DNA of 64,000 bases from Galerina marginata (Eukaryota; Basidiomycota; Agaricomycetes; Agaricales; Galerinaceae). Both the position numbers and the translations under genes were made by a program. Shown here one piece after another: positions 1-12,128 of this stretch. Below the pieces are notes generated by a model that searched no databases, was not told the origin of the DNA, and worked only from the letters and a program-made list of their open reading frames with translations. Where the stretch lies: the NCBI GenBank assembly GCA_023014335.1, contig JAECYW010000014.1:1240001-1304000 (forward strand). Direction: 5' to 3'. Position 1 is the stretch's first letter. Each line of letters begins with the position of its first letter.

Positions 1-407
1 AAAGATGAATACCCGACACTCGCGGATTATCAAGATGGCTGGCCCAGTCGTGATATGATATCTACATACCTAAGCAAATCTCCTTGCGTTCATCGCAGAA
101 AGAAGAGACCCTTGGGCCTTGTAAGGTGAATAAATCTAATGCGAATAAAGGGGTCCGCCAGGCGTCCTCAGATCCAGGGACCATCAATCGCGTTTATTTC
201 TTTACGATTTCCCTGCAATTTTGCTAAATTATGGTTTCATTATCTTCTCTGGAATTCGGCTTAAATTTACCTCCTTTTCTTTCGGAAAGTAAGAAGGCGA
301 AAAAAGTTTGCAATATTTGGACCACAATATAAACAGAGGGTGTCAGTCGTTTTCGTCCCTCAAGCAACCATAAATTACCCCGCTACAGCCTACGCACGAC
401 CACTTCA
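1..407. other. Intergenic sequence, no gene seen
   Basis: No reading frame with fungal protein character or plausible splice sites was found. The stretch just before 408 is the likely promoter and leader of the DUF6699 gene, but no clear TATA box is visible. Confidence 0.5.
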
Positions 408-1043
408 ATGCATGGAGCACAGACCAAGCGTGTTCACTTTGCGTACAAGAACATGTACTACCCTTCACCCCCGGACAACGAACACCCGTTGACACCCGCC
501 GAGGCGACAGTTCGGTCTTCCAACCTTCGCTGCGGTTGCTCGCTGTCATCGTTATCACACTCAGCTCAGCGCATTCAATTTCACGCATACCTCGAGATGT
601 TGATCGTTACATGGGATTTAAATGACCCACCCTCCATGATCACAAAAAACAATCGCATCATACGTTCCCGAACGTTTGCCGAACCAGCCACCAGCCCTCC
701 AATGGGATTCATGACTATCGCAATCGAAAGTCTTCCATGGAAGATCAAGGTCTATGCGTCATATAAAACCTACATCACATTGGAAGATGTGTTCCAGGCC
801 ATCTATAGGTCCCTGCGGACAACTGTAACGAGGTCAGAATTCAACACCATGTCTCAAAACAAGCAATGGCGTGTCACAAAGGCGTACGAGCATCGTTATA
901 GAAGGCAACGCTGCAGAATGGTCTACGACGAGGAGAAATATGGTGGCATTAGACGTGTTGATTTCCTCTTGGGGTATTCCCGCTTCCTTGGCATCTTCAA
1001 TAGTTGTCGGCCCCGTGTCTATTCTTCGCAGTGGTCATTTTAG
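408..1043 (+). CDS. DUF6699 domain protein
   Basis: This is a single-exon frame of 211 aa starting at ATG 408. The C-terminal two thirds (about residues 60-200) match what I know of the basidiomycete DUF6699 family. An early WDLNDPP block is followed by EPATSPPMGFMTIAIESLPW, a short beta-rich stretch, TLEDVFQAIYRSLR, an AYEHRYRR element, and the closing EEKYGGIRRVDFL...RFLGI block. The family is abundant in mushrooms and its function is unknown. The first 50 residues are low-homology and polar. The antisense frame at 343-588 is a shadow. The domain call rests on motif memory, with no search run. Confidence 0.8.
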   Translation: MHGAQTKRVHFAYKNMYYPSPPDNEHPLTPAEATVRSSNLRCGCSLSSLSHSAQRIQFHAYLEMLIVTWDLNDPPSMITKNNRIIRSRTFAEPATSPPMGFMTIAIESLPWKIKVYASYKTYITLEDVFQAIYRSLRTTVTRSEFNTMSQNKQWRVTKAYEHRYRRQRCRMVYDEEKYGGIRRVDFLLGYSRFLGIFNSCRPRVYSSQWSF

Positions 1044-2943
1044 GTGTTTATCATCCAGAATAGATACGCATGCTCATGCTCAAACTTCATGGCCACCCAG
1101 ATCACGAAACGACTAGGTACTATTAATTCTCTTTTTGTATCAAATGATCGAATTATGAGCTACTAGTTTCATCATCCTCGTCCAACATTTCTATCGTTTT
1201 TACTTTTGCTACGTGATGACGTGTTCTTCAAAAACCGGCGGAGAAACTCGAATGTCACCCAATCACCCGCATAGCGCCCCAGGACAGGGCGTTCTGTGGC
1301 TGCCTTTTCCGTATGTTTAAGATAAGATTGTGCGCATAGTCATCCTTCCAATAGAACACATACCAGCTCGAGGATCAATTTTATCTGTGGCCCCACTTGT
1401 TTTGAAAGGCTTAAAGAGATGTTGAGGTGTTTTTTTGCAAGACCGTGGATTGTATCCTGTTGGCTGTTCAGCATATTTGCCGCCACACTAATCAGAAACA
1501 CGGCAATACCAGAACCAAACCATAGTCTTCAGAGGTCCAATCCAAAAGAACTTGAAGATTCGCGTTGTACAACTGGGCTGCCTTTGGTTTTGGTGTCGGG
1601 TTTTGGGTCAGCTGTTGGATTGACGTTGAAATCGGCTGTGATGCTGATAGTAAGGTCGGTGGCTTTGTTACTGGGTCCGCAGCGGGCCTTTGTATCACGC
1701 CAATTGTCCTCGCCCTGCGAGGTCGTGTGGCTCCAAGAAGTAACCGCCTTTTGGTGGCTCGGTCGGAGCCTAAGTGTTTGAGTGAGCGAGTGGAAGAGAC
1801 TTTGGGCATAACAGAATTGAGTGTCCCTTCCACTCCAATGTGTATTTATACACGCGAGGATTATCGATTTATCGATTCCAGTTAGTTACACTGTTTACAA
1901 AGTGTTAATTTGGACAGACTGCATAATTACGCATAGCTACTCGCTACTCTGTCAGCCTGGTGACCGTGAGCTGACAATTGCAATGAATCATCAATGAAAT
2001 CGGAATTACCTGCTCGGTACTCTTGCTAGCCTGGCGACCCGAGCTGACAATTGTAATGCCATCAGTGGAATCGAAAGAGTTGCGGACTATTTTTCCTGCT
2101 CAAAATCGATGTTTCAGATCGGTTGATTTCACAATAGAGGTCGAAAAAATTGTTGCGATCGAGCAAGATCGATGATTCCTGGACCGGCTCGGCCTGTGTC
2201 GAAATAAAGCCAAAATATGAGACTACGAAATAATATCCGAGATTTTCGGGTGGTTATCACAAAAATCGTCTTATTCCTCCAGGTTTTCCTCTTTGTTCGA
2301 TGGGGAATAAATTATGTCTTGGCATTTCCCATGGGGTTTGTGAGTGGACTATAAATGAGCATGAATACATTGGTGACGAAGGCCCGACATCTCCAGTCCA
2401 GCCCATGTCTTTGTCGGGCAACATAATTCGTGATTTGTTGGAACTCCCACAGCTTGCCCTTGGCCCGCTTTATTCTTCTTCTGAGAAGCCCTCTTCCATA
2501 CTGAAAACCGATAATACGGAAGTAAGCACCTTCGTTCCAAAGAATTCCTACTTTGCGAAAGTGGTCTCACCTGCCGTTCTAGGGCGCTTCTGTTGCGCTT
2601 GACCTCGTTGCATCCGAGATTGTTGAGACACCCATGAAGCGCAAGATCGCCGACGTGAGTCTTTTCCTTCTACTGCGGTGTAATCTAATGTGCTGTAGAA
2701 TACTTCCTCCTGCAATGCTGAGCCCCCTTGCAAAAAAGCAAGGGGCTTGTCATTAGGACGAAGGTGTACTTGCAGATCACTGGACACCATCCCTCCTCCA
2801 GCAGCACCCAAAGAAATTTTGGCGAGTTAACTAGTTCATCGTACTCTTTGTGAAGGCTCAAATTACGCTAGGACATTTTCGGTGCTCTAGAGCTGGTCTC
2901 GTACAAGTTGTCCAACGGCCATCCGTTTATCCAGGCCCCTCAG
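1044..2943. other. Gene-poor stretch with conflicting short frames
   Basis: Between 1419 and 1885, plus-strand frames of about 105-120 aa overlap a minus-strand frame of about 110 aa (1492-1833). One plus frame (from 1565) contains a hydrophobic stretch like a membrane segment, but I cannot decide which, if any, is coding. An imperfect direct repeat of about 55 bp lies at 1947-2002 and 2020-2072, sharing the core GAGCTGACAATTG. Short frames at 2300-2811 have no recognisable features. Confidence 0.4.
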
Positions 2944-4630
2944 ATGCCAAAGCCACTCCAGCCCTCGCCTTTAGCCTTGATATCATCCAGTTCGATTTTA
3001 CGTCGCTCTCTCAAGACAACGAATGTAAGGTCAACATTTCGCTTTTACATGTGCCGTTGCTGAGAATTTCATTAGTTGCAAACCCCAATTGATATTACAC
3101 CTTCGTTCCCGATTTTGTCTCTCCCTCTCGATCTTGTCACAGCGATAATGGATTTAGGTTGTGATAGGACCCTAATATCCTACTCTCAAACCTGCCATGT
3201 TCTGAGGCTTTGCAGCTGTCGAATCTATTTATACCGCTTGGGAATCATCAAGTTCGCGGAACCCTATACGAAAGTCAGGTTGACCCGGGAATCTCCAGCC
3301 ATGGCAGTCCAGATGCTGACGTCCTTCCCTGGAATGCAAACTGTCGAAGCGATCCATCTCACGTGCGATTTCTTCACTTTACGCTACTTTTATGATGCTA
3401 TTTGCAAATTTATTCGTTCTTGCAAAGTTGATCACCTGCAAGTCTACTACCATGCTGATGAACACTCCATTCTCTGGGATTCGGCCACAGCTCTGGCGCT
3501 CGAGTCGGTCCTAGGGTCCATCCAACCCAGGTTAACAAGGATTTCAATATGCCAGGGCTTTCGTACCTTTCGCCAGTCGCTCGTTTATAACAACCCGGAT
3601 TCTTTGCAAAAGCGAAAGGCAAGGCTACACAAAACGGATCATGGATATCATCCCATCAAGTTCATGGATAGCGTCAGGATTGTAAACCTCGACTCTGCTT
3701 CATTCCCTACATCTGGGCTCCGGAGAGTCTTCACAACGCTCTTCAAAGGCGCCTCTGTCTATAGCTTGAACATCACCTGTGATGACACCCCTACTTATTC
3801 CCAATTCCTCCTTCAGGCTCATTTTCCAAACTTAGAAAACCTGCAGGTGTCTGTTCGTGATACCATCAGCATTAACCTCAACGAAGGGTTTCTAGGCCGA
3901 CACCCTCGATTGCAGATCATCTGGCTCCTAAACAAGCCAGATGTTAATGGTCCGCCGACCAAGCTCATGTCCGCTGGCATTATGCAGGTGCTGAAACTGC
4001 CTGATGTGCGATGCGTTCGAATCTCCGCAAATTATTCAAGCTGGGAAATGCGCGATAGCTCCTCGTTGTTCATTTTTCAAATCCAACCCACAATATGCTC
4101 CATCCCAGCCACGTCGATAGGCTTTTGTGAAGCCGTGAAATCTCTATGTCGTGTCATGGTAGCCTCAAATCATCTGGACTTTCGACCCAATTTCGTTCTC
4201 AGTATTACCCTCCCTCAACATTTTGGGCTCCATCTCATTACCTGTCGCACGACGAAGGACTTCAACTGTGAATGCGCAATTAAGGTCTCGGCGATCAGCA
4301 ATGTCACCTCTTTGAACCTTGCCTTCGAAATAATGGACAAGGATTTCACGGTGCGAACTATCAGTTCCATTTTACTTACTCTTCTTAGCTGAAGCGCCGC
4401 ATCTACAGTCTTTCCTTCCGAAATGGTTGAATTGGTTCCCGAATCTGGAATCCTTGACGCTGGATTTTCAAGAGCTCAACGATCCTCTAACCTGCGCCAA
4501 TCTTGACGCGTTCCGGCAATCTTGCGATCGCCTTGAAACGGTTGATGCCACTCCAGGCTGCGATGCAGGACACTGGAATTTTCACCGTCATGGTCAAGTC
4601 AAAGGGTATTGGGTCCAACAAAGCCGTTAA
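2944..4630 (+). CDS. F-box/LRR-type protein, three exons
   Basis: Predicted exons are 2944-3024, 3076-4350 and 4409-4630, giving 525 aa. Intron 1 (GTAAGG...TTAG, 51 nt) joins a serine-rich leader to the main exon in phase 0. Intron 2 (GTGCGA...CTACAG, 58 nt) restores the frame with a C-terminal LRR-like segment, KWLNWFPNLESLTLDF. Near residue 40 the PLDLVTAIMDL...SYSQTCHVLR segment resembles the degenerate F-box helices of agaricomycete F-box proteins. The remainder shows irregular leucine-rich repeats. F-box proteins usually present substrates to an SCF ubiquitin ligase; no substrate can be inferred. The F-box is divergent, so 'LRR-like protein of unknown role' is the alternative. The start at ATG 2944 is inferred from the splice chain. 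Confidence 0.6.
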
Positions 4631-5689
4631 TTTAATAGTGCCATTCTTGTACCTTTCAATATGTTTTAAGCTTTCATGAAATTTCGTTTACTTATTGGAC
4701 GATAATCCAGAGAATTCAAAAAAAAATTAAAATAACTCCCGAGTTGATCAATGGTGCATCGCACGAATAGGTCACGTACTGTTAGCCGATCGGGTTTCTA
4801 CGGTCTACCGATCCCTTCAAGCAGCGAGTTTTTCGAAGTCGGTGTCGGCGGCCGGTATTGAGAAGAAATTGAGAACGGCGCACATCGGACGGCTTTTATT
4901 CTCAAAGTTATCGGCAGTTATCGGCACTGCACGGCTGACGAGGTGAGAACTTGGGGAGTCAGGATGGGCGGACCGTATACTTGTCTATTTTAAATTTCAC
5001 CTACAGGGTTGAAACCGTAGGTCGAACATTCGGCAACATAACATCATTTCTTCAGCGGCTCGGTAGGGCCTGGTGTTACGAGTCCTATTTATTGGACTCG
5101 TTCTTTTATTGATCTGGACGCGAGGGCTAGCCCTCATCATTGCTTACGGTACCTCACGAAACGAGCAAACCTTCTTGTGCAGCCAAACAGATTACATGCT
5201 TGTCTTCTGTTTTCCTCATCGTAGGTTTACTCACTTGTCAGTAGATTTGTACTGTTGATTACCTGAATATCTGAATTTAAATGGAGTGCAAATGGACTCG
5301 TAAATGCCATGCAAGGCAATGGCCCTCAAGCTAGTTTCCATGAAACCCGGCAAAGAGCCCTCGTCGTATTCCTCGGAACTTAGTGGCTTTCGAGAGCTTA
5401 GGTACGCTATTATGACGCATACCTTGCTCTATGTCAACAGATAGGTCCGGTTTGTTAGAAACTTAGAAACCTACCAAAATCACGATGTTAGTTGACGGGC
5501 GTCTATTTTGAATGCATCAACGCGAACATGTGACCTCGAGAAAGGCGGCAACTTCTGCTAGAAGGTCCCACGGATCTTCGAGCAGAACAACACATTCTTT
5601 CACTTTACTCAGAATTTCATCCTCGATCACTCGTTTGTTTGTCATGAAATATCACGATTATCTGTACTTACCTTCATCTTTCTTTCTAG
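4631..5689. other. Intergenic sequence, no gene seen
   Basis: Short frames only (for example 5073-5258). A TTTCTTTCTAG acceptor-like sequence ends exactly before ATG 5690, so a 5' untranslated exon of the MYND gene could lie here. Confidence 0.4.
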
Positions 5690-6513
5690 ATGACCACTTT
5701 CGATCTCGGTCTTCCTGTCCCGCTCCGTGAGCGGACAATAGCCTACCGCTACTGCTGCCCTGGTTGCAACCGGTCAATTCCACAGGATGCGGAAATACAA
5801 TGCGGAGCGTGCTATGGTGCATTTTACTGTGTGCGTCTATCTTTATCTCTTGTATATCCTCGTTCTCAAGAATACCAAAGAGCCCTACATGCGGAGCAAA
5901 TCACGCCGTAGTTCATCGCCCTTTCTGCGTCGCAGGAACTCGAACGGCTCCCGATGGAGTTCAGGTCATTGATTGGTTATTGCTTTACGAACCGCGCGTT
6001 TTAGCAATGGTAATCAAGATGTTGGAGAAGAAAATTGTCAACCGTGGAATCACCATCACCCCGTCCAACCGCTTGGCGCATCTCAAAAACGCCGCCCGTG
6101 AACACTGCGCCGTAGTGACGCTTATTGAAAAGGACTGCCCGCCGACCACCCCAAAGCATGACAGGCTTCGCCTCCAAGCTTTGAAAATGGAGTCTTTTGA
6201 CGAAGCTTTTTCGCCGGGGGGTTATGATGTGATCTTTCCACGCGACCTTCCTACCCGTCTTCCATTCGCAGTTTTTTTCACGTTGCACTCCAATTTTCCG
6301 CACATGCTCGATCTTCCGCTCCAGCTTATTTATACAGTCCAGATCGATCTGCAGAACTTCCCATCACCGCTGCCAGCTGTAAACGATCAGGTCCGAGAAT
6401 GGTTTGCCGAAATCGCCAGTCGTTCCGCTTTGAACCTCGAGGTACCAGAGATGGTGAGGACGGGGCTTGTGGTCAACAACCCTCAAATTTCAAGCTGGAG
6501 AAACAGGTTTTAA
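5690..6513 (+). CDS. MYND-type zinc finger protein
   Basis: Two exons, 5690-5830 and 5881-6513, give 257 aa. The N-terminal finger is CCPGC, then IQCGAC, then across the intron YCSPTC with a histidine and a final cysteine in HAVVHRPFC. This reproduces the MYND ligand spacing (CxxC, CxxC, CxxxC, then HxxxC). The 50-nt intron (GTGCGT...CCAAAG) splits the finger right after the FYC residues. A nearer AG at 5869-5870 would destroy the frame, so the acceptor at 5879-5880 is preferred. MYND fingers bind proline-rich peptides and often occur in transcriptional regulators or methyltransferases, but no SET or other catalytic domain is visible in the roughly 200 C-terminal residues. Confidence 0.65.
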
Positions 6514-9500
6514 TTGTTTTAATTATTCGCATTCATTCTTGGTCCTCATTTCCTGTAAAGAGACTTCGTGTTTGTACTGTCCAATAAATTTTTTTCTTGA
6601 GCAACATGTGGATAGTTTAAGTGACTCTAGAACATTTCTTGATGAACATGTGGATTATCCTACACCTAACGAACCCCGACGAGTCCGGCCTCTCCCAATC
6701 TTCCGAAAAGAGCATACATAATGCTTAGCTCTTCGGTTCTCGGGCATACCTTTATCATATTTTATCTGACTGAACCCTAAGTGAAACGATACAATGGTTT
6801 CATCGGATTCGATATTTCTCTCTGATGCAGCACGGTTTTAGAAGGGAGTTCTCCAGCTACCATCAATATCATTTGCACAGGCTACAGAATAGAACTCGGC
6901 GAAACTTCCAGAAATGGTCACAGTGGTGTACCAAAATAGTAATCCATGGTCAGAAGCGGGTGTGAGCGTGTGGGCGGCGGCTTTGAAGCCGCTGAAGAGT
7001 GGTTTATGTAGATTGTACTACATTCTTTGCGGAAATAACTTGACACTTACGGTGTTCCAAAATCGTACCTCGACACATTTAAACTCAAGCCATACAGACC
7101 CATAGCCGTATTTACAGGGAAAGTCGGCTGTGATTCGAAGACCCAGATTTGTATGATCGGCCATCGTTCACTAATGAAATATAGCGACACTTTAACAACC
7201 AGGCTCAGATAAATATGGTACATTTGGTATATTTCTATGTCGTTTAACACTATACGTGTAATTTAAGCTGTATTTGTTTACATGGCCTGAGCCCTATCGC
7301 ACTCGAGGAAGAAAAAAATGGGCAGGTCCAAGTACAAAGCCTTGTGAGAAGAGCGCTGGGGAAAGGGATGGCATTGACTTTGGTTCGATGGGAAGAAGGA
7401 GAAGCAGACGCAACGTGAAAATAAATACGAACACAAATATGAACATGATAAGACGAAAGAAGAAAGAGCTCATTGAATGTACTTAGGCAGTTGCGGGGGG
7501 GCAGGGCAGTGACAACTGCCAGTTGGGCATTGGATCCGTGTGAGTAGGACGTTCGTCGAGTCCCAACCGTTCAACAAGGCTGTGAATCACATTTTTTGGG
7601 GGATCTGAGTTATTGGCTATGCTTGACGAAACCAACGTTGGGGCGGAGGGGCGGACGAACAGGCGAAGGCGCCGAAGTGGCGAGGATGACGGAGTGCGGT
7701 GGCTAATCAGAACCCGGGACGGGAAATAGCTCGGCGGGCAGAGGGAGAGTTGGTTCGATAATCGAATTTGAAGTCGAGCTCGAAATCGAAATGAAGCCAG
7801 TGGGGTTCATGTATTGATTTCATCGTACCTGAAGAAACAAACGGAAGACGGCATGAGAACTCAAAACCCATGTTCGACTATCCACATACCAGTGCAGATG
7901 TCGTCCTGTCCTGGCGCGGCGCGAGCGCGAGCACGACAAGGGGCTCCAAGGAGTGGATGGGAAGGAGGCGAGGAGGTGGGAGAAATGAAAGAGCCAAAAA
8001 ACGTGGCTCCAGCTCCAGCTTCAATTCGCACCTGCATAAACTGAGCAGAGTTTGCACCAGAAGTACTGGCAGCAACAGGAGCGCCAACACTGGGCGAGCA
8101 ATGGCTTCGCTGCGGTTCAAGGAAGGAAAAGCGGGGCCTGCGAGAGCGGGCGTGGCAGTATCTTGAAGTGAAGCTGGAGACTGAACTGTAGCTCGCACCT
8201 GAAGAAAAAGAAATCAAAGATATTACGAGCATTCCACCCAAAAACCAACGTTCAACTGTTCACGTACCAATGCAGTCTTCATTCTAGCCTGGCCCGTCGC
8301 AAGCACAAGCACGAGCACGAGCATGACCACTACCAGGGGCCCAGCAAAGAAGGAGTAAAGAAAGAACCGGGAAAGAAATCGCAGTTCCAGCTCCTCTACC
8401 CACAAGGGCAGAGCACAAGGAGCCGCCGCCGCAGCAGCAGCAGCAGCAGGAGCAGGAACAGCAGCGCTGGCGCAGGGTCAGCCATGTGCGAAGCAGAGGT
8501 GGCATGTTCAACTCCATGGAAGCCAGCCTCGGGGCCGACTCACAGGCACTTGCAGGCGAGGCGTGCGCCAGGGTGACGATTGGAAATTCGTCCCTGGCCC
8601 TGCTTCTGGGCCAGGTTTCGAGATCGAGATCGACGAGGAGACGGCGGGCTGACGGTTCTGGTTCTGGTGCAACTGGTTATCAGTGGGGCGCAAGGGCTAG
8701 GAGCAGGGGCAAGCTTACGTTCAAGGAAGTGAAGATTGATATCGAAATATTGAAACTCGACGAGGCTTGTGGGAAGAGGGATGGGAGAAAAGAAGAACAT
8801 CTGTTTCGAATGTGATGCGAGGATTAAGGTCTAGTTTGCTCTTCGAGACTTGATTCTTGAACTTGGACTCGAAGGCGGGTTGGGAGAAACCCCGAGCTTC
8901 ACGGGTCAACCGCATTGCATATTAACGCGCCGTGCACGGAGCACGAGAGGATTCTCGTTATCAATCTTGATGTTGATGTGTATGTGAATGGAGAAGGAGC
9001 AAGAGGAGGGGGCGATTAAGAAAAGGAAGAGGAAGGCGGCAGTGCGGCTGGGAGGAGAGGAGAAAGGCTAACGGGCAAGGGCAAGGAAGAGAAGGGCAGG
9101 GTGACGACTGCCAGCTCGAGGTGGATGCTTCGAAAGCCGGAGCTTACAGGGCCTACGCAATGCATGATGGCGGATCGTTGATCCAATTCTGAATGAGGAA
9201 TGTTGGATCAAGGTGTGGGAACATGGGTGTAAGTATCCTAAAGAGGCGGTGCTGGTCCAAACCTGACCAGCGGTCGACCAGTACTTGCCAAACTATTTTT
9301 CGTTGTGGAAAATTAACAGTATTGTACGGTTTTAATCTTGGTCACTAAGTGGTTCAAAATTAAGAAATTCCGAACAACCGACAACCAAACCTTCCCATTG
9401 CTCTTTTCGGCAACAGAAATGAGGGACAATAAGTCTTGCTTTATAATTAGATTTGTCAGCCGGTTTTCGGAGTGTGTAAAGGTCAAATTTGCTCAAGGAA

Positions 9501-10402
9501 AAAAGGCAAAAAGGAGGATTTTATTATGAATGACCTAAAATGAAACAGAAAATTGATGTATTTGTTCTTTATTTTCCGAAGAATCAAGATTTCCCTTCTT
9601 GACTTTGTTCAAAATGACAAAAAAGGCCAACTTTGAGGTGTTTTTTGTCCATTCTTTGTTCTAGAACTCAAAGGCTAAATGTTCTGAGATATTTTCATCG
9701 AATTTTCGACGAACATAAATTCCTTTCTGCGCCCTGTGTTATCCCCAACGATCCTCCCCTTTCGAATTCTCGGCTTGTGACCTCGGCTCGGGGCTTCAGT
9801 TCCTTGGGATACGGACATTGCGATGATCAAGTGGTTCCGTTGAGCATGAATGCTGTCCCAGCCCTCTCATGCCGCGTCTTCCCTCAGCATCGATAGTGAC
9901 TAACTTAGGTCGGAGGCGATGCCTGTCCCCGCCTTAAGTCCCTTGAGCCATTTTTGGCGGCTTGCTCTCGGCCAAAGGTATCTATCATCTGAAATCCGGC
10001 GCTCTTTTTGGACAGCCAAATGATCGTCGTCAGCTGGAGCGACTTTGTTGTTCTCAAATTAATTGCCACTCCCTGTGAGAACCTCAATGAAGTCGAGATC
10101 TATCACCCTGATTTTTATCAGCGACCTCGGACATGCCAAGTCACAGGACAAGATACGATGAAGGGATATAGTTTGAAGACATTTCCGGACGTTCGTGGGC
10201 TCGCTGGGATAGAAAGGTTGTAAGAAATTACCAGACGCTGGGCGGTGAAACCAAACCGCACACCATTCATAGCGTGCTCAACGGCGCCGCTGACCGGAAG
10301 CTCCATTGGATACGGTAAGGTTCCCACTATCCCAGGAACGCGAGGGATGGGCATTTCCCACATTTGTACACCCCTGATCTCGATCAATTAGCGCCAAGAG
10401 AC
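6514..10402. other. Long gene-poor, low-complexity region
   Basis: No secure gene was found. The segment at 7800-8720 is rich in GAGCACGAGC-like and CAG-type simple sequence. It holds two related copies of a segment beginning ACCTGAAGAAA (about 7827-7935 and 8197-8325). Read on the minus strand, these have intron-like borders (TTTCTTCAG acceptor, GTACGTGAAC or GTATGTGG donor), so a fast-evolving minus-strand gene with repeated exons is possible but unproven. A minus-strand frame at 10118-10387 begins with an ATG and has protein-like composition for about 65 codons before an apparent GTAATT donor; it may be the first exon of a divergent gene, but I cannot follow it further. Confidence 0.4.
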
Positions 10403-10406
10403 ACGA

Positions 10407-10416
10407 TATATATAAA
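10407..10416 (+). promoter_or_regulatory. TATA box of the MARVEL gene
   Basis: TATATATAAA sits about 120 bp upstream of the predicted start at 10539, at a plausible distance for a fungal core promoter. Assignment is by position only. Confidence 0.45.
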
Positions 10417-10538
10417 GCGGACCACCGACGAACTAATCCAAACCCCCCGTCCTTCCGTGGTCCCTGTCCTGTCCGTTGTCAAGTTCTCGTCCCCCACTCT
10501 ACTTTATATCTTCAACAGGCTTTTGATTATTGGGAGAG

Positions 10539-11566
10539 ATGTCGGACATGAACAAGACATTCAACCTGGTGCGCACATGCGTATTCGGTGCGTACGATAC
10601 TTTTCCTCGCTGGCCTGCAAGTTGAACTGAACTACTTTTTTTTTTGTGTGTAGGGGTTGCCACCCTTTTCGCCTTCCTTGAGCTTGCTCTCGGCGCAGCC
10701 ATCACAAATTATACAACCACGAGGTTCTTTGGGGGCTATTTCGCCTTTGCCGCCCTCGGTATTGCGACTGCCATCCTCACCTTCCTCACGCTTCCTGTCA
10801 TGTTCGTCATCCCGTTGTCGTTCCACGTACTCTCATATCTGACTGCTCCCTGCAGGCTTTTCCTTTCCCTCAATCGTAAAGGTGCTGTTACCTCCATGGT
10901 AGCGATCGAGGTTGGATGGACTTGTGAGCAACCATTTTCGAAGGAATTTTTGTCCATTGCCTGATTCCTTTTCCATCAGGGTTCCTTTGGATCATGTGGC
11001 TCTCTGTTGGCGGTTCTACTGCCAACATCTTCGCTGTTACCAACTGCAACATTCGCTTTGGTGCGATTGATTAAAAATGCATTCTGAATTCGTTTATATA
11101 ACCTTATCTGCAGACAGTGAACTCGAGACTCTGTGCCGCGAAGTACAGGCCTTCGAGGCCTTCGGTTTCCTCACCTGGATAATGCGTACGTCTTTTTCAT
11201 TTTATCTTTTCGAAATCGACAGGAATAACTGACTCTGGGATCTTTTGCTCAGTGTTCGCATACAACATCACCCTCATCTTCCTTGTTATCAGACAACAAA
11301 TGCGCGGCAACACTGGCGTCTGGACAGGCTACATGCTGGAAACAGACTTTACCGCTGCTGGACCTTCTTACTCGGGCGGTACCCCGGAGTACAAGGGCAG
11401 CCCCAACAACATGAGTAACAACAACATGGGTAACAATAACATGGCCAACTTTGCTCCCCAATATCCTCCTGCGCAACAAGCAAGCCAACCAGGCGGATAT
11501 GTTACTCAACCTGCTATCTCACCTCAGCACACGCCGGCCACCATGAGCCCTTATCCTCAAGTTTGA
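10539..11566 (+). CDS. MARVEL-domain tetraspan membrane protein
   Basis: Six exons (10539-10587, 10654-10801, 10856-10923, 10980-11060, 11114-11185, 11253-11566) give 243 aa. There are four hydrophobic segments: one around GVATLFAFLELALGA, one around FAFAALGIATAILTFL, one after RKGAVTSMVAIEVGW (FLWIMWLSVGG), and one before the tail (FAYNITLIFLVI). The RKGA...E.GW loop is typical of fungal MARVEL proteins, which reside in plasma or endosomal membranes and organise membrane domains. The cytosolic tail is low complexity, with NNMSNNNMGNNNM repeats and Q/P-rich sequence. The 54-nt intron 2 has a GTTCGT donor, chosen because it removes a non-homologous insert and keeps the frame. Confidence 0.75.
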
Positions 11567-12128
11567 ATGTAATATACCGCCTCCACTTGCAATCCCCTTT
11601 ACTTTGTGTCGTTTTTATTTCCATATCCCAAAGCCATACCCCCAGTAATGCTGGCAACTTTCATTTCGCGGACCCTTTCTGTAATGGATCGTAAATGTCT
11701 GTACATAATTTTCATCTCATATCTGAGATGTGCGCCAAAGTAAAAAACTTGTTCTGGAACCATCATTGTTCTTTTTGTGAGGTAGTTGTTCGACGTGTTA
11801 TCAAGCTTCGCTGACCTGGTGCGGAGGAAGATCGTAAATGCGTTGAGTGTCAATGTATTTAAGAACAATCACCACCGCCCACGCCTTCCACGGTTTATCC
11901 GTTGGATCGGAGGTCATCCTGGGTACTGCTGATTAGTTTATGGTAGGTGTACTTGCTTTTCCAACGTACCTTATAAGGTTATCCTTGATACGTCAGGGAA
12001 CCATTGATATGCAATCTTAATGACTGCCATGAGGAAGTAAGGTAGCACGTCAACAGCCTGCTCCCTTAGTCTCTCCTAGCCAGACAGCGATATATGTGAT
12101 GTGCCCTACGGATCACGATATATGAAGT
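11567..12128. other. Intergenic sequence, no gene seen
   Basis: This is the 3' flank of the MARVEL gene. A minus-strand frame at 11599-11868 (89 aa) has no recognisable feature and is treated as chance. Confidence 0.4.

Noticed and set aside
4351..4430. Apparent premature end of the first F-box/LRR gene
   Set aside because: A 58-nt intron with acceptor CTACAG at 4408 joins the C-terminal LRR exon in phase.
5764..5911. Apparent frameshift in the MYND gene
   Set aside because: Using the acceptor at 5879-5880 rather than the nearer one restores both the frame and the complete zinc-ligand spacing.
8427..8465. Glutamine or alanine repeat protein at the CAG-rich stretch
   Set aside because: It is a short simple-sequence run with no supported gene around it.
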